NCBI RefSeq assembly: GCF_004216555.1
Contig: NZ_SGWQ01000009.1
Span: 62,001-126,000 of the forward strand
Direction of reading: 5' to 3'
DNA: 64,000 nucleotides
Source of the DNA: Herbihabitans rhizosphaerae
GTDB taxonomy: Bacteria > Actinomycetota > Actinomycetes > Mycobacteriales > Pseudonocardiaceae
Shown in pieces: positions 7,962-18,295 of the stretch; the first letter of the stretch is position 1; each line of letters starts with the position of its first letter. The notes under the pieces were generated by a model. It was not told where the DNA came from and did not search any database. It saw nothing but the letters and a program-made list of their open reading frames with translations. The position numbers and the translations under genes were made by a program.

Positions 7962-7998
7962 ACGCTGGCGTGATCACGGCGGGTGATCACGCCAGCGT
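7962..7998 (-). terminator. Perfect 16-bp stem-loop after the PspC gene
   Basis: ACGCTGGCGTGATCAC (7962-7977) is the exact reverse complement of 7983-7998, with a 5-nt loop, three bases after the PspC stop codon. It is a strong intrinsic terminator and, being symmetrical, could stop transcription from both sides. Confidence 0.8.
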
Positions 7999-8001
7999 GG
8001 C

Positions 8002-8205
8002 TCAGACGTTCACGGTGCGGCGGCTGGGAATGGCGAACCACAGCACGAGGTAGGCGATGAACTGCGGGCCGGGAAGCAGGCAGGACAGCAGGAACGCCAG
8101 CCGGACCTTCCTGGGCTCCCAGTTGTAGCGCTCGGCGATTCCGCCGCAGACACCACCGATCACGCGGTTGTTTTCGGACCTGGTCAACTTCTTCGTCGTC
8201 GTCAT
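8002..8205 (-). CDS. PspC domain protein
   Basis: A 67-residue protein that is a single PspC domain: an N-terminal KLTRSENNRVIGGVCGGIAE, the family signature, then one membrane segment (LAFLLSCLL, FIAYLVLWFAI). PspC proteins sit in the cytoplasmic membrane and, in Gram-negatives, sense envelope stress with PspB. Stand-alone small copies are common in actinobacteria and their partner is unknown. The gene appears monocistronic: gltD is on the same strand upstream but 149 bp away, and a perfect hairpin follows directly. Confidence 0.93.
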   Translation of the reverse strand: MTTTKKLTRSENNRVIGGVCGGIAERYNWEPRKVRLAFLLSCLLPGPQFIAYLVLWFAIPSRRTVNV

Positions 8206-8354
8206 GACTCAATGGTGTCGCCGCCCAGGCTCGAAAGCCTCAGTGGAAACTCCCGAATGACCCTCGACTTTTCCTGAGGCCGACAGGTAGGGGTTCCTCC
8301 ACCCCCAGGTGGACCATCGCTACGCCGCAGGGCGTACCCGGCCCACGAAAGACC

Positions 8355-9875
8355 TCACACGACGGAGAGCGGCAGCGCCGTCGGGTGCACGGGCGCCGGC
8401 AACTCCGAAGCGCCAGTCAGAAAGGCGTCCACCGCGTTGGCGACCGAGCGCCCCTCCGCGATGGCCCACACGACGAGCGACGCCCCGCGATGCGCGTCAC
8501 CGCACACGAACACACCGGGAGCGGAGGTCTGCCAGTCCGCCCCACAGGACAGATTCCCCTTGGGAGACAACGAAATCCCGAGCCCGTCGAGCAGCGGCAT
8601 GTGCTCGACGCCCTCGAACCCGATCGCCAGCAGCACCAGATCCGCCGGCAACTCCTCGACCTGAGAGTTCACCGGGACGACCTCACGACGGCCCGTCGAC
8701 GGGTCCCGAGACACCCGCACCTCGCGCAGCCGCACGGCCCGCACGTTCCCGGCGCCGTCGTCCACGAACCCCTCCACGGCGACCGCGAACTTCCGCTCCC
8801 CCGCCTCCTCGTGCGCCGGATAGGTACGCAGGATCCACGGCCACACCGGCCACGGCGAACGCTCGTCGTCGCGCTGCCTCGGCGGCCGCGGGTACTGGTC
8901 GAGCTGCGTCACCGAGAGCGCGCCCTGCCGAGTCGCCGTCCCGTAGCAGTCCGCCCCGGTGTCACCCCCACCGATGATGATCACGTGCTTACCCGCAGCC
9001 GAGATCGGCGTCGGCCCGTCGCCCTCGCATTCCCTGTTCGACGGCACCAGGTGGTCCATCGCCAGGTGCACGCCAGACAACGCGCGTCCCGGAACATCCG
9101 TTGCGTCCCGCCCGCGCAACGCGCCGACGGCCAGCACCACCGCCTCGTAGCCGGCGCGCAGGTCCTCCACGGACAGGTCGCCGCGACCGGAACCGCCCAC
9201 CTCGCAGCCGGTCACGAACTTCGTGCCCTCTGCGCGCAACTGGACGAGCCGCCGGTCGAGGACCTTCTTCTCCATCTTGAACTCGGGGATGCCGTAGCGC
9301 AGCAGCCCGCCAAGCCGGTCGTCCCGCTCGAACACGGTCACCTCGTGGCCGGCGCGGGTGAGCTGCTGAGCCGCGGCGAGCCCGGCGGGACCGGAGCCGA
9401 CCACGGCCACCTTCTGGCCCGACGACACCGTCGAGACGCGCGGCTGGACCAGATCGCGCTCCCAGGACACGGCGGCGATCGCCTCCTCGACGCGCTTGAT
9501 CGCCACCGCTCCCCCGGACTCCGGCGAGATCGCCAGCACGCACGCCGACTCGCACGGCGCCGGGCACAGCTTGCCGGTGAACTCCGGGAAGTTGTTGGTC
9601 GCGTGCAGCCGGTCGCTGGCCAGGCCCCAGTCGCCGCGGCGCACCAGGTCGTTCCACTCCGGGATCAGGTTGCCCAGCGGGCAACCGGCGGATCCGCTGT
9701 GGCAGAAGGGAACTCCGCAGTCCATGCAGCGAGTCGCCTGCTCGCGGACCTGACCGTCCCGAGTGGATGGTTCGAGGCCGGCGTACACCTCGCGCCAGTC
9801 GGCCAGCCGGTCCTCGGTCGGACGCTTCCGCGCGTCGGCGCGCTGGTGCTTCATGAAGCCGGTCGGGTCAGCCAC
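8355..9875 (-). CDS. gltD: Glutamate synthase (NADPH) small subunit
   Basis: A 506-residue flavoprotein that delivers electrons from NADPH to the GltB subunit for glutamate synthesis from glutamine and 2-oxoglutarate. The N-terminal iron-sulfur region has [16 protein letters not shown] and CPAPCESAC. The FAD-binding loop [11 protein letters not shown] is near residue 155 and the NADPH-binding GGGDTGADC near residue 300. The C-terminus has [18 protein letters not shown], typical of the family. It overlaps the 3' end of gltB by eight bases, so translation is coupled and a 1:1 complex is expected. Confidence 0.97.
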   Translation of the reverse strand: MADPTGFMKHQRADARKRPTEDRLADWREVYAGLEPSTRDGQVREQATRCMDCGVPFCHSGSAGCPLGNLIPEWNDLVRRGDWGLASDRLHATNNFPEFTGKLCPAPCESACVLAISPESGGAVAIKRVEEAIAAVSWERDLVQPRVSTVSSGQKVAVVGSGPAGLAAAQQLTRAGHEVTVFERDDRLGGLLRYGIPEFKMEKKVLDRRLVQLRAEGTKFVTGCEVGGSGRGDLSVEDLRAGYEAVVLAVGALRGRDATDVPGRALSGVHLAMDHLVPSNRECEGDGPTPISAAGKHVIIIGGGDTGADCYGTATRQGALSVTQLDQYPRPPRQRDDERSPWPVWPWILRTYPAHEEAGERKFAVAVEGFVDDGAGNVRAVRLREVRVSRDPSTGRREVVPVNSQVEELPADLVLLAIGFEGVEHMPLLDGLGISLSPKGNLSCGADWQTSAPGVFVCGDAHRGASLVVWAIAEGRSVANAVDAFLTGASELPAPVHPTALPLSVV

Positions 9876-12800
9876 GGGACGCCTCCATCACGGCCTCGTC
9901 GACGTCGCGGCCCTCGGCGCGCGCGAGCCTGATCGCCTCCAGCACGCGCTGGTAGTCGCGCGGCATCACCTTGGTGAACGAGGCGGCGCGCCGGGTCCAG
10001 TCGCCGAGCAGCGACGCGGCCACCGCCGATCCGGTGAACCGGTGGTGCCGCTCCACCGCGCCGCGCAGCCAGCGCAGGTCCGCGCCGTCCGGCCGCTGCA
10101 ACTCGACCATCGCCGTGTTGACCAGCCGCGCGTCCAGGTCCAGCACGTAGCCGACGCCGCCGGACATGCCGGCCGCGAGATTGCGGCCGGTCGGCCCGAG
10201 CACCACCGCGTGCCCGCCGGTCATGTACTCGAAGGCGTGATCGCCGACGCCCTCCACCACCGCGGTCGCGCCGGAGTTGCGCACGCAGAACCGCTCGCCG
10301 ACGCGGCCGCGCACGAACAGCTCGCCACCGGTCGCGCCGTAGCCGATCACGTTGCCGGCGATCACCTGCTGCTCGGCGGCGAACGGCGCGTCCTGGTGCG
10401 GCCGGACGACGACGCGCCCGCCGGACAGCCCCTTGCCGACGTAGTCGTTGGCGTCGCCGACCAGGTCGATGGTGATCCCCGGCGGCAGGAACGCGCCGAG
10501 CGACTGGCCGGCGGACCCGGTCAGCGTCACGGTGATCGTGCCGTCCGGCAGGCCCGCGCTGCCGTAACGCCGGGTCACCTCGGAGCCGAGCAGCGTGCCG
10601 ACCGTCCGGTTCACATTGCGCACCGGCAGCTCCAGGTGCACCTCGTGCGCGTCCTCCAGGGCGGCCTCGGCGAGCTGGATCAGCGTGCGGTCCAACGCGA
10701 GATCGAGCCCGTGGTCCTGGGCGCGGATCCGCCGCCGAGCCGGGCCGTACGGCGACTCCGGCACCGCGAACACCGGCGACAGGTCCAACCCGCCGGCCTT
10801 CCAGTGCGACACGGCGTCGTCGGTGTCCAGCAGGTCGGCGCGCCCGATCGCCTCGTCCAGGGTGTGGAAGCCCAGCTCCGCCAGGTGCTCGCGCACCTCC
10901 TGCGCGACGAACTCGAAGAACGCCACCACGTGCTCCGCTTGCCCGGTGTATCGCTTGCGCAGCAACGGGTTCTGCGTCGCCACGCCGACCGGGCAGGTGT
11001 CCAGGTGGCAGACACGCATCATCACGCAGCCGGCCACGATCAGCGGCGCGGTGGCGAATCCGTACTCCTCCGCGCCGAGCAGGGCCGCGACGATCACGTC
11101 CCGCCCGGTCTTCATCGCGCCGTCCACCTGCACGGTGATCCGGTCCCGCAAACCGTTGAGCACCAACGTCTGCTGGGTCTCGGCGAGCCCGATCTCCCAC
11201 GGCGTGCCGGCGTGCTTGAGCGAGTTCATCGGCGACGCGCCGGTACCGCCGTCGTGGCCCGAGATCAGCACCACGTCCGCGTGCGCCTTGGACACCCCGG
11301 CGGCGACCGTGCCGACTCCCAGTTCGGACACCAGCTTCACGTGCACCCGCGCGTGCTCGTTGGCGTTCTTCAGATCGTGGATGAGCTGCGCGAGGTCCTC
11401 GATCGAGTAGATGTCGTGGTGTGGGGGTGGCGAAATCAACCCCACACCGGCGGTCGAGTGCCTCGTTCGGGCGATCCACGGGTACACCTTGTTCGGCGGG
11501 AGCTGGCCGCCCTCACCGGGCTTGGCGCCCTGCGCCATCTTGATCTGGAGGTCGGTCGCGTTCACCAGGTACTCGCTGGTCACGCCGAACCGCCCGCTGG
11601 CCACCTGCTTGATCGCCGACCGCCGCTCCGGGTCGTAGAGCCGATCAGGGTCCTCGCCGCCCTCACCGGTGTTGGACCGCCCGCCGATCCGGTTCATGGC
11701 GATCGCCAGCGTCTCGTGCGCCTCGGCGGAGATCGACCCGTAGGACATCGCGCCCGTGTTGAACCGCTTCATGATCGACTCGACGGACTCCACGTCCTCG
11801 ATCGGAATCGGCCCGCTTTCGTTGCCGCGCAAGGAGAACAGCCCACGCAGCGCGCCGCCCTCACGGTTCAGGCGCTCCACCTCGGCCACGTACTCGCGGT
11901 ACACCTCCACCCGGCGCGTCGTGGTCGCGTGCTGCAGCAGGAACACCGTCTCCGGGGTGAACAGGTGCAGCTCGCCCTCGCGGCGATAGGCGTACTCGCC
12001 GCCGACGTCGAGCCGCCGGTGCACCCGGTCGGTCGGGTTCTCCGGGTGGGCACGCCGGTGCCGCGCGGCCGCCTCCTCGGCGAGCACGTCCAGCGCCACA
12101 CCGCCCAGCTTGGACGTCGTGCCGGTGAAGTACTCGTCCAGCACGTCCATCGACAGCCCGAGCGACTCGAACACCTGCGCCGCCGTGTACGCGCCCACGG
12201 TGGAGATGCCCATCTTGGACATGATCTTGAGCACGCCCTTGACCAGCGCCTGCACGTAGTTGCGGATCGCGGTGCGCGTCTCGATGCCGGTGATCGCACC
12301 CTGGCTGATCAGGTCCTCGATCGTCTCGAACGCCAGGTACGGGTTGACCGCGGCGGCGCCGTAGCCGAGCAGCAGCGCGATGTGGTGCACCTCGCGCGCG
12401 TCACCCGATTCGACGACGAGCGCGACCTGAAGGCGCTCCTTCGTGCGCACCAGATGGTGGTGCACCGAAGACACGAGCAGCAGCGACGGGATCGGCGCCA
12501 GCCGGTGATCGGAGTCGCGGTCGGACAGCACGAGCGTGCGCGCGCCGTTCTCGATCGCCTCGGACGCCTCGCGCCGCACCCGCTCGATCGCCGCGGCCAG
12601 CGCCTCGCCCCCACCGTCCACTTCGTACAGTCCACTGAGGACAGTGCAGGCGTAGCCGGGCAGATCGCCGTCGTCGTTGACGTGGATCAGCTTGGCCAGC
12701 TCGTCGTTGTCGATCACCGGGTACGGCAGCCGGATGTGCCGGCAGGACGCGGGCGAGGGCTCCAGCAGGTTCTGCTCCGGCCCCATGATGCGCGCCACCG

Positions 12801-14430
12801 ACGTGACGATCTCCTCGCGGATCGCGTCCAGCGGCGGGTTGGTCACCTGCGCGAAGTTCTGCTTGAAGTAGTCGTAGAGCAGGCGCGGCCGCTTGGAGAG
12901 CGCCGCGGGCGGCGTGTCCGTGCCCATCGACCCGATCGGCTCCGCACCCGCGGTGGCCATCGGAGTGAGCAGGATCTTGACCTCTTCCTCGGTGTACCCG
13001 AACGTGATCTGCCTGCGCAGCACCGATTCGTGGCTCTGCACGACGTGCTCGCGGTCGGGCAGGTCCGCGATCTCCAGCAGCCCGGCGTGCACCCACTCGT
13101 CGTAGGGCAGCAGCGCGGCCAGCTCGGACTTGACCTCGTCGTCGTCCACGATCCGCCCGCGCACGGTGTCCACCAGGAACATCCGGCCCGGCTGCAACCG
13201 TCCTTTTTGGACGACCTGGTCCGGCGGGATGTCCAGCACGCCGGCCTCGCTGGCCAGCACGACCTTGTCATCCGCGGTGCGCCACCAGCGCGCCGGCCGC
13301 AGACCGTTGCGGTCGAGCACCGCGCCGACCACCGTGCCGTCGGTGAACGTGACACACGCCGGCCCGTCCCACGGCTCCATCAGGCTCGCGTGGAACTGGT
13401 AGAACGACCGCCGGCCCGGGTCCATCGTGGAGTGGTTCTCCCACGCCTCCGGGATCATCATCAGCACCGCGTGCGGCAGGCTCCGGCCGCCGAGATGCAG
13501 CAGCTCCAGCACCTCGTCGAAGGACGCGGAGTCCGAGCCGTCCGGGTCCACGATCGGATACAGCCTGGTCAGATCGCCGGCGATGAGGTCGGAGGCGAGC
13601 AGCGCCTCGCGGGCGCGCATGCGGTTCCGGTTGCCGCGGATCGTGTTGATCTCGCCGTTGTGCGCCACGTACCGGAACGGGTGCGCCAGCGGCCAGGACG
13701 GGAACGTGTTCGTGGAGAACCGGCTGTGTACCAATGCGATCGCACTGACAAGCCGCTCGTCGGACAGGTCGCGGAAGAACACCGGAAGCTGCTCGGTGGT
13801 GAGCATTCCCTTGTACACCAACGTCCGCGACGACAGCGACGGGAAGTACACGCCGGCGCCGCCCGCGTTGCTCTCGTGCTCGACCCGCTTGCGCACGGCG
13901 AAGGCCAACCGGTCCAGCTCGACGCCGCTCACCTCTGGGCCGGCGTCTGGGCCGGCCAGGAACACCATCGCGAAGTGCGGCATGACCCCGCGCGCGGTCG
14001 GCCCGACCTCGGCGGCGTCCGGGTCGACCGGCACGTCCCGCCAGCCGAGTACGTCCAGCCCCTCCTCGCCGGCGATCCGCTGCACCGTCTCGACTGCCTT
14101 GGCACGGGCCTCCGGCTCACTCGGCAGGAAGGCGATGCCCGCGGCGTACCGGTTCAGACCGTCCGCGGTGGACTCGGGCAGCTCGAAGTCCACAGTGGAC
14201 CGGAGCAGCGCGTCGGGAAGCTGGACGAGGATGCCGGCGCCGTCGCCACTCGTCGGCTCCGCACCCGCGGCCCCGCGGTGTTCGAGGTTGGCGAGCGCGG
14301 TCAGCCCGTCCGCGACGATCTCGTGACTGCGACGACCTCGGACGTCTGCCACCATCGCCACGCCGCAGGAGTCGCGCTCCTCGGTCGGGTCGTACAGCCC
14401 TTGCGGGCCGGGGATGGCGGAGAAGATCAC
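9868..14430 (-). CDS. gltB: Glutamate synthase (NADPH) large subunit
   Basis: A 1520-residue enzyme. The GTG at 14430 is chosen because GGGAGG lies eight bases upstream and this places the catalytic Cys of the class II glutamine amidotransferase domain at residue 22 (RDSCGVAM), after a cleavable propeptide. The central and FMN domains follow, with GEGGEDPDR and [14 protein letters not shown]. The 3Fe-4S cluster cysteines are in [15 protein letters not shown]. The C-terminal beta-helix domain ends with YQRVLEAI. Ammonia released from glutamine is channelled to 2-oxoglutarate. gltD overlaps its end. Upstream at 14522-14537 is a candidate GlnR site. One copy of the GTCCACWGTGGAC palindrome lies in it. 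Confidence 0.97.
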   Translation of the reverse strand: MIFSAIPGPQGLYDPTEERDSCGVAMVADVRGRRSHEIVADGLTALANLEHRGAAGAEPTSGDGAGILVQLPDALLRSTVDFELPESTADGLNRYAAGIAFLPSEPEARAKAVETVQRIAGEEGLDVLGWRDVPVDPDAAEVGPTARGVMPHFAMVFLAGPDAGPEVSGVELDRLAFAVRKRVEHESNAGGAGVYFPSLSSRTLVYKGMLTTEQLPVFFRDLSDERLVSAIALVHSRFSTNTFPSWPLAHPFRYVAHNGEINTIRGNRNRMRAREALLASDLIAGDLTRLYPIVDPDGSDSASFDEVLELLHLGGRSLPHAVLMMIPEAWENHSTMDPGRRSFYQFHASLMEPWDGPACVTFTDGTVVGAVLDRNGLRPARWWRTADDKVVLASEAGVLDIPPDQVVQKGRLQPGRMFLVDTVRGRIVDDDEVKSELAALLPYDEWVHAGLLEIADLPDREHVVQSHESVLRRQITFGYTEEEVKILLTPMATAGAEPIGSMGTDTPPAALSKRPRLLYDYFKQNFAQVTNPPLDAIREEIVTSVARIMGPEQNLLEPSPASCRHIRLPYPVIDNDELAKLIHVNDDGDLPGYACTVLSGLYEVDGGGEALAAAIERVRREASEAIENGARTLVLSDRDSDHRLAPIPSLLLVSSVHHHLVRTKERLQVALVVESGDAREVHHIALLLGYGAAAVNPYLAFETIEDLISQGAITGIETRTAIRNYVQALVKGVLKIMSKMGISTVGAYTAAQVFESLGLSMDVLDEYFTGTTSKLGGVALDVLAEEAAARHRRAHPENPTDRVHRRLDVGGEYAYRREGELHLFTPETVFLLQHATTTRRVEVYREYVAEVERLNREGGALRGLFSLRGNESGPIPIEDVESVESIMKRFNTGAMSYGSISAEAHETLAIAMNRIGGRSNTGEGGEDPDRLYDPERRSAIKQVASGRFGVTSEYLVNATDLQIKMAQGAKPGEGGQLPPNKVYPWIARTRHSTAGVGLISPPPHHDIYSIEDLAQLIHDLKNANEHARVHVKLVSELGVGTVAAGVSKAHADVVLISGHDGGTGASPMNSLKHAGTPWEIGLAETQQTLVLNGLRDRITVQVDGAMKTGRDVIVAALLGAEEYGFATAPLIVAGCVMMRVCHLDTCPVGVATQNPLLRKRYTGQAEHVVAFFEFVAQEVREHLAELGFHTLDEAIGRADLLDTDDAVSHWKAGGLDLSPVFAVPESPYGPARRRIRAQDHGLDLALDRTLIQLAEAALEDAHEVHLELPVRNVNRTVGTLLGSEVTRRYGSAGLPDGTITVTLTGSAGQSLGAFLPPGITIDLVGDANDYVGKGLSGGRVVVRPHQDAPFAAEQQVIAGNVIGYGATGGELFVRGRVGERFCVRNSGATAVVEGVGDHAFEYMTGGHAVVLGPTGRNLAAGMSGGVGYVLDLDARLVNTAMVELQRPDGADLRWLRGAVERHHRFTGSAVAASLLGDWTRRAASFTKVMPRDYQRVLEAIRLARAEGRDVDEAVMEASRG
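14188..14200. repeat. GTCCACWGTGGAC palindrome, site 1 (in gltB)
   Basis: GTCCACAGTGGAC on the plus strand. In gltB it encodes Ser-Thr-Val-Asp, with the Thr codon ACT, unusual in so GC-rich a gene. Confidence 0.8.
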
Positions 14431-14521
14431 TGCGCAGACCTCCCTCGTCGTCCTCGCGCTCAGTGGCGAACGGTGCCGGTTCTGGGCGCGGGACGACAAT
14501 GGCCCGCGTTGTTGACGCGAC

Positions 14522-14537
14522 TTTACAGTCCCGAAAC
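14522..14537. promoter_or_regulatory. Candidate GlnR box upstream of gltBD
   Basis: TTTAC-AGTCCC-GAAAC fits the actinobacterial GlnR half-site pair gTnAc-N6-GaAAc, with one mismatch (first base) and exact spacing. After a further six bases comes GGCAC, a weak third half-site. It lies 92 bp before the gltB start, a sensible operator position for a nitrogen-regulated operon. The consensus is from Streptomyces and relatives; binding here is inferred. Confidence 0.45.
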
Positions 14538-14724
14538 GAGCAAGGCACCGTTCGTTGGGGTGGTTCCTCCGTCGCGGCGTAACGATTCGGTCGGCGCTGA
14601 CGATCGCGCTCATCCGCAACGATCGATCAGCTGGTCCACCCTCTCCACGAGGGCTTTCGAGCTGCCCCGAGGAGGCCGTGAACCACCTCTGACCTCCGAC
14701 GTTTCCACCTGATAGTTTACCGGC

Positions 14725-14860
14725 GCCGGTCGGCCCGTGCTGGCGCGCGCAGTCGGCCGGCGACGTGATGGTGGTAGCGAAGTCCGGTGCGAATCCGGCG
14801 CTGTCCCGCAACTGTGATGGCTACTCGAAGCCGAGTCAGGTCGCCTCCGCCCCACGTCGA
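14725..14860 (+). ncRNA. Cobalamin riboswitch
   Basis: The region holds the conserved order of a B12 aptamer: GAAGTCCGGTGCGAATCCGG (14779-14798), then GCTGTCCCGCAACTGTGA (the core CCCGC-ACTGTGA block), then GCCGAGTCAGG (14830-14840) as the B12 box with its flanking stem. It ends about 100 nt before the first gene of a B12-type ABC importer. On adenosylcobalamin binding it would repress the btuFCD operon, probably by blocking translation, since a GC-rich stretch able to pair with the aptamer tail lies before the start codon. The promoter is likely near the AT-rich CCTGATAGTTTACC at 14707-14720. Confidence 0.92.
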
Positions 14861-14954
14861 CGCCATTCGCCTCCGGTGCAGGGGTGCGGCGTCGGTCGCC
14901 CGTCGGGCACGGCCGGCACGCCCTCCGTAGCCGGCCGAAGACACGAGGTCGCCG

Positions 14955-15911
14955 ATGTCCCGTGCACGACACCCGTTGACTCGCCTGCTTGTCGCGCTGC
15001 TCGCGCTGGTCGCGCTCGCCGGATGCGCGGCACGTGAGCAGGCGGCGGCACCCGGCGCCGGTCAGAACGCCGGGACGCCCGAGGCCGCGTTCCCGGTGCA
15101 GCTCACGGTGCCCGGCGGCAAGCCGGTGGTACTGGACCACAAGCCCAAGCGGATCGTGTCGCTCAACCCGGCGGCCACCGAGGTGCTGTTCACCATGGGC
15201 GCCGGCGAGCAGGTCGTCGCCGTGGACAGCCAGTCCAACTTCCCGCAGCGCGCACCCCGCACCGCGCTGTCCGCCCTCACCCCGAACGTCGAGGCGATCG
15301 CCAACTACAAGCCCGACCTGGTGATCCTGTTCAGCGACCCGGGCGGTCTGGCCGACAGCCTGGAGAAGCTGCACATCCCGACCATTCGGCTGGCGTCGCC
15401 GAAGACGACCAACGAGGCGTACGCGTACATGCGGCTGCTCGGCCAGGCGACCGGTCACGCCAAGGAGGGCTCCGACCTCGCCGACCGCACCAAGGCGGAC
15501 ATCGAGAAGCTCGTCGCCGAGACACCCAAGCCGGCGCGCCCGCTGAGCTACTACTTCGAGATCGGGCCGGACCTGTACTCGCTGACCTCCAAGACCATGA
15601 TCGGCCAGCTGGTGAGCCAGTTCGGGCTGGCCAACGTGGCCGACCCGGCCGGCGCCGTCGGCGAATACCCGCAGCTCAGCCCGGCCGACCTGGTTCGCGC
15701 CAATCCCGACCTGATCTTCCTCGCGGACACCGTGTGCTGCCAGCAGAACGCGCAGACGATCGCGGCGCGACCGGGGTGGAACAGGCTCAAGGCGGTCACC
15801 GGCGGCAACGTCGTCGAGCTGAACGACGACCTGGCCACCCGCTGGGGCCCGCGCGTCGTGGAGGCGCTCAAGGCCGTGTCCGCCGCCGTCACCAAGGCCG
15901 GCAAAGCATAG
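14955..15911 (+). CDS. btuF: Vitamin B12 ABC transporter substrate-binding lipoprotein
   Basis: A 318-residue lipoprotein: signal peptide with a lipobox LAGC at residues 21-24, so it is anchored to the outer face of the membrane. The mature part is a class III helical-backbone binding protein of the BtuF/FepB type (KRIVSLNPAATEVLFTMGAG, then NVEAIANYKPDLVIL). The LNPAATE segment is characteristic of cobalamin and heme binders. It is first in an operon with permease and ATPase genes and sits under a cobalamin riboswitch, which identifies the substrate as cobalamin or a corrinoid. The ATG at 14955 has GAGG eight bases upstream. Confidence 0.92.
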   Translation: MSRARHPLTRLLVALLALVALAGCAAREQAAAPGAGQNAGTPEAAFPVQLTVPGGKPVVLDHKPKRIVSLNPAATEVLFTMGAGEQVVAVDSQSNFPQRAPRTALSALTPNVEAIANYKPDLVILFSDPGGLADSLEKLHIPTIRLASPKTTNEAYAYMRLLGQATGHAKEGSDLADRTKADIEKLVAETPKPARPLSYYFEIGPDLYSLTSKTMIGQLVSQFGLANVADPAGAVGEYPQLSPADLVRANPDLIFLADTVCCQQNAQTIAARPGWNRLKAVTGGNVVELNDDLATRWGPRVVEALKAVSAAVTKAGKA

Positions 15912-15958
15912 GTACCCGGGAGACCACTGAAGCAGTCCCCACGCGCCTGCGCGGGTGG

Positions 15959-16960
15959 ATGCTCGCGGTCACGATCGCGGCGCTCGTCGCGGTGGTGGTC
16001 GGGTCGACCCTGCTCGGTGCCGCCGACCTCGGCGTCGGCCGCATCATCGCCGAGGTCTGGGCGCAGGTCACCGGCGGCGTGTCCCCGCTGTCGGAGACCG
16101 AGGCGGCGATCCTGTGGCAGATCCGGCTGCCTCGCGTGCTGCTCGCCGGTCTGGTGGGCGCGGCGCTGGCCGGATCGGGTGCCGCGTTCCAGGGCGTGTT
16201 CCGCAACCCGCTGGCCGATCCGTACCTGCTCGGCGCCGCGGCGGGCGCCGGCCTCGGCGCGACCATCGTGGTCGTGGCGTTCCCGGACGCCGGCGCCTGG
16301 GCGGTCAACCCGATTCCGATCGCCGCGTTCCTCGGCGCGCTCGGCGGGGTCGCGCTGACCTGGGCGCTCGGCAGCTCGGCCGGCGGTGGCGGCACCGCGA
16401 TCCTGCTGCTGGCCGGCGTCGCCGTCGCGTCGTTCCTCGCCGCCATTCAGGCGTTCGTGCAGCAGTTGAACACCGACACGATCAAGCAGGTGTACACCTG
16501 GATGCTCGGTGGGCTGAGCACGTCCGGGTGGCGCGAGGTGCTGCTGACGCTCCCCTACATCGCGCTGGCCGTCGTCGTGCTGTGCCTGGCCGCGCGCCTG
16601 CTGGACGTGCTGTCGGTGGGCGACGAGGAGGCCTCCTCGCTCGGGCTGCGACCGGCCCGCGTGCGCATGATCGTGCTGCTGGCCGCGTCGCTGGCCACCG
16701 CGGCCGCCGTGTCGGTGAGCGGGCTGATCGGGTTCGTCGGGATCGTGGTGCCGCACGTGGTGCGCATGCTGGCCGGCGTCAGCTACCGGATCGTGCTGCC
16801 GCTGTCGCTGCTCGGCGGGGCGACGTTCCTGGTGATCGCGGACTATGTGGCACGCACCGCGTTCGCGCCGGCCGAGGTGCCGCTCGGCGTGATCACCGCG
16901 TTCACCGGCGCGCCGTTCTTCGTGCTGGTGCTGCGCCGGTCGCGGGAGAAGCTGCGATGA
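15959..16960 (+). CDS. btuC: Vitamin B12 ABC transporter permease
   Basis: A 333-residue FecCD/BtuC family permease with about ten hydrophobic helices. Typical elements are RLPRVLLAGLVGAALAGSG, FRNPLADPYLLGAAAGAGLG and FVGIVVPHVVRML, the last forming the coupling region for the ATPase. The start is uncertain: homology seems to extend a few residues upstream, but between the btuF stop at 15911 and the ATG at 15959 there is no in-frame ATG, GTG or TTG, and no clear ribosome-binding site. Translation may be coupled to btuF. It overlaps btuD by four bases (ATGA). Confidence 0.92.
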   Translation: MLAVTIAALVAVVVGSTLLGAADLGVGRIIAEVWAQVTGGVSPLSETEAAILWQIRLPRVLLAGLVGAALAGSGAAFQGVFRNPLADPYLLGAAAGAGLGATIVVVAFPDAGAWAVNPIPIAAFLGALGGVALTWALGSSAGGGGTAILLLAGVAVASFLAAIQAFVQQLNTDTIKQVYTWMLGGLSTSGWREVLLTLPYIALAVVVLCLAARLLDVLSVGDEEASSLGLRPARVRMIVLLAASLATAAAVSVSGLIGFVGIVVPHVVRMLAGVSYRIVLPLSLLGGATFLVIADYVARTAFAPAEVPLGVITAFTGAPFFVLVLRRSREKLR

Positions 16961-17742
16961 CCGCCGTGCACCTTTCCGAGGTGAGCGCCGGATACCGGGG
17001 CCGGACGGTGGTCTCCGGCGTGACGCTGGACGTGCCGACCGGCGCGTGGCTGGCGATCATCGGGCCGAACGGCGCCGGCAAGTCCACGCTGTTGAAGGCG
17101 ATCGCCGGGCTCGTGCCGCAGGCCACCGACGTGCGGGTGGACGACCGTCCCACCCGGACACTCGACCCACGAGAACGGGCCCGGCTGATCGGCTACGCGC
17201 CGCAGAACCCGGTGATGCCGGACGGGCTGTCGGTCACCGACTACGTGCTGCTGGGACGCACGCCGCACCTCGGCCTGCTCGCCAGGGAGGGTCCGCGCGA
17301 CCTGGCCATCGTGCACTCGGTGCTGGACCGGCTGGACCTCGCCGAGCTGGCCGACCGTCCACTTCGGACACTGTCCGGCGGCGAGCGCCAGCGCACGGTG
17401 CTGGCGCGGGTGCTCGCCCAGCAGGCCGGCGTGCTGCTGCTGGACGAGCCGACCACGGGCCTGGACATCGGGCACGCGCAGTCGCTGCTCGAACTGGTGG
17501 ACCGGCTGCGCGCCGAGGACGGCACGACCGTGATCAGCACCCTGCACGACCTGACGTTCGCCGCGCAGTACTGCGACCGGCTCGTGCTGCTGAACGCGGG
17601 AACCGTTGTGGCGTCGGGGAAACCGGCCGAGGTGCTCACGCCGGAACTGCTGACCGAGCACTACGGCGCCACGGTCGAGGTGCTGCCGACGCGCGAGGGC
17701 AATCTCGTCGTCGCGCCGACACGGGCCCGACCGGAGCACTAG
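16957..17742 (+). CDS. btuD: Vitamin B12 ABC transporter ATPase
   Basis: A 261-residue ABC ATPase that powers the BtuC permease from the cytosolic side. It has Walker A GPNGAGKST (residues 36-44), a Q-loop in GYAPQNP, the signature LSGGERQR, Walker B VLLLDEPTTGLD and the switch His in STLHDLTFA. It belongs to the FepC/BtuD class of siderophore and B12 importers. The start overlaps the permease stop, and no further gene of the cobalamin pathway follows. Confidence 0.94.
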   Translation: MTAVHLSEVSAGYRGRTVVSGVTLDVPTGAWLAIIGPNGAGKSTLLKAIAGLVPQATDVRVDDRPTRTLDPRERARLIGYAPQNPVMPDGLSVTDYVLLGRTPHLGLLAREGPRDLAIVHSVLDRLDLAELADRPLRTLSGGERQRTVLARVLAQQAGVLLLDEPTTGLDIGHAQSLLELVDRLRAEDGTTVISTLHDLTFAAQYCDRLVLLNAGTVVASGKPAEVLTPELLTEHYGATVEVLPTREGNLVVAPTRARPEH

Positions 17743-17778
17743 GGTGAGCCATCCGTTCGCCGCCTCAGGAGCACGTCG

Positions 17779-18261
17779 ATGACGCACAACCCGCACGGTA
17801 ACCCTTGGATGGGCGCACCACAGCACGGTGGTCCGCCGCCGGCGCCGCCGGTGAGCAGCCGCGACATCGCCCGGGTCGCGAGCCTGTTGGCTCTGGTGGT
17901 CGGGCTCATCGCGATCGGGTACTTCGGCTACCTCGCGGTCGATGATCTCGCCGGGAAGAACTACGGCGACGGCGCCGCCGCGGCGGTCACCGTCTTCGGC
18001 GGACTCCTGTCAGTGTCCGGGGCGTTGCTGCTGTTTCGGCGTTCGCGAGCGGGCCGGGTGCTGATCATCCTGGGCAGCGCGTTCGAACTGGCGGTGCTGG
18101 AGCTCGGCGACATCGAGGCGTTCGGGCTCGCCGCGGCGGCGGTGGTCGCGGCGGTGCTGGCGTTCCTGTCCCGCGCCTGGTGCCATCCGAAGCGCGTCGC
18201 CCAGCCGTACGGCTACCCACCCGCCCAGGGGCACGGTCCGCCGCCACAACAACGTTGGTAG
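17779..18261 (+). CDS. Small multi-pass membrane protein with Pro/Gly-rich ends
   Basis: A 160-residue protein of no recognised family. Residues 1-25 are Pro/His/Gly-rich (HNPHGNPWMGAPQHGG). Four hydrophobic segments follow at about 33-53, 66-84, 91-108 and 112-130. The tail is rich in Pro, Gly and Gln. Such tails are common in actinobacterial membrane proteins that cluster with cell-envelope genes. It begins 36 bp after btuD on the same strand and could be read through from that operon. A symmetrical hairpin separates it from the convergent lgt gene. Confidence 0.7.
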   Translation: MTHNPHGNPWMGAPQHGGPPPAPPVSSRDIARVASLLALVVGLIAIGYFGYLAVDDLAGKNYGDGAAAAVTVFGGLLSVSGALLLFRRSRAGRVLIILGSAFELAVLELGDIEAFGLAAAAVVAAVLAFLSRAWCHPKRVAQPYGYPPAQGHGPPPQQRW

Positions 18262-18267
18262 CGAACC

Positions 18268-18295
18268 ACTGATCAGTCCACTGTGGACGGTCAGT
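18268..18295. terminator. Bidirectional stem-loop between convergent genes, built on the 13-bp palindrome
   Basis: ACTGA (18268-18272) pairs with TCAGT (18291-18295), and GTCCAC with GTGGAC, around a single central T, with small internal loops. The inner part, 18276-18288, is the recurrent palindrome GTCCACTGTGGAC and the only copy seen outside a coding region. It lies exactly between the stop at 18261 and the lgt stop at 18291. Confidence 0.65.

Noticed and set aside
7860-7975. Plus-strand frame ending RAELDGLRAAVTTLA as a gene
   Set aside because: It looks like the tail of a regulator, but too little remains and it overlaps the SDR remnant; it was not assigned.
9763-14712. A 1649-codon plus-strand open frame antisense to gltB
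   Set aside because: Its codon use mirrors gltB, it has no family likeness, and gltB on the other strand has every expected motif. It is a high-GC shadow frame.
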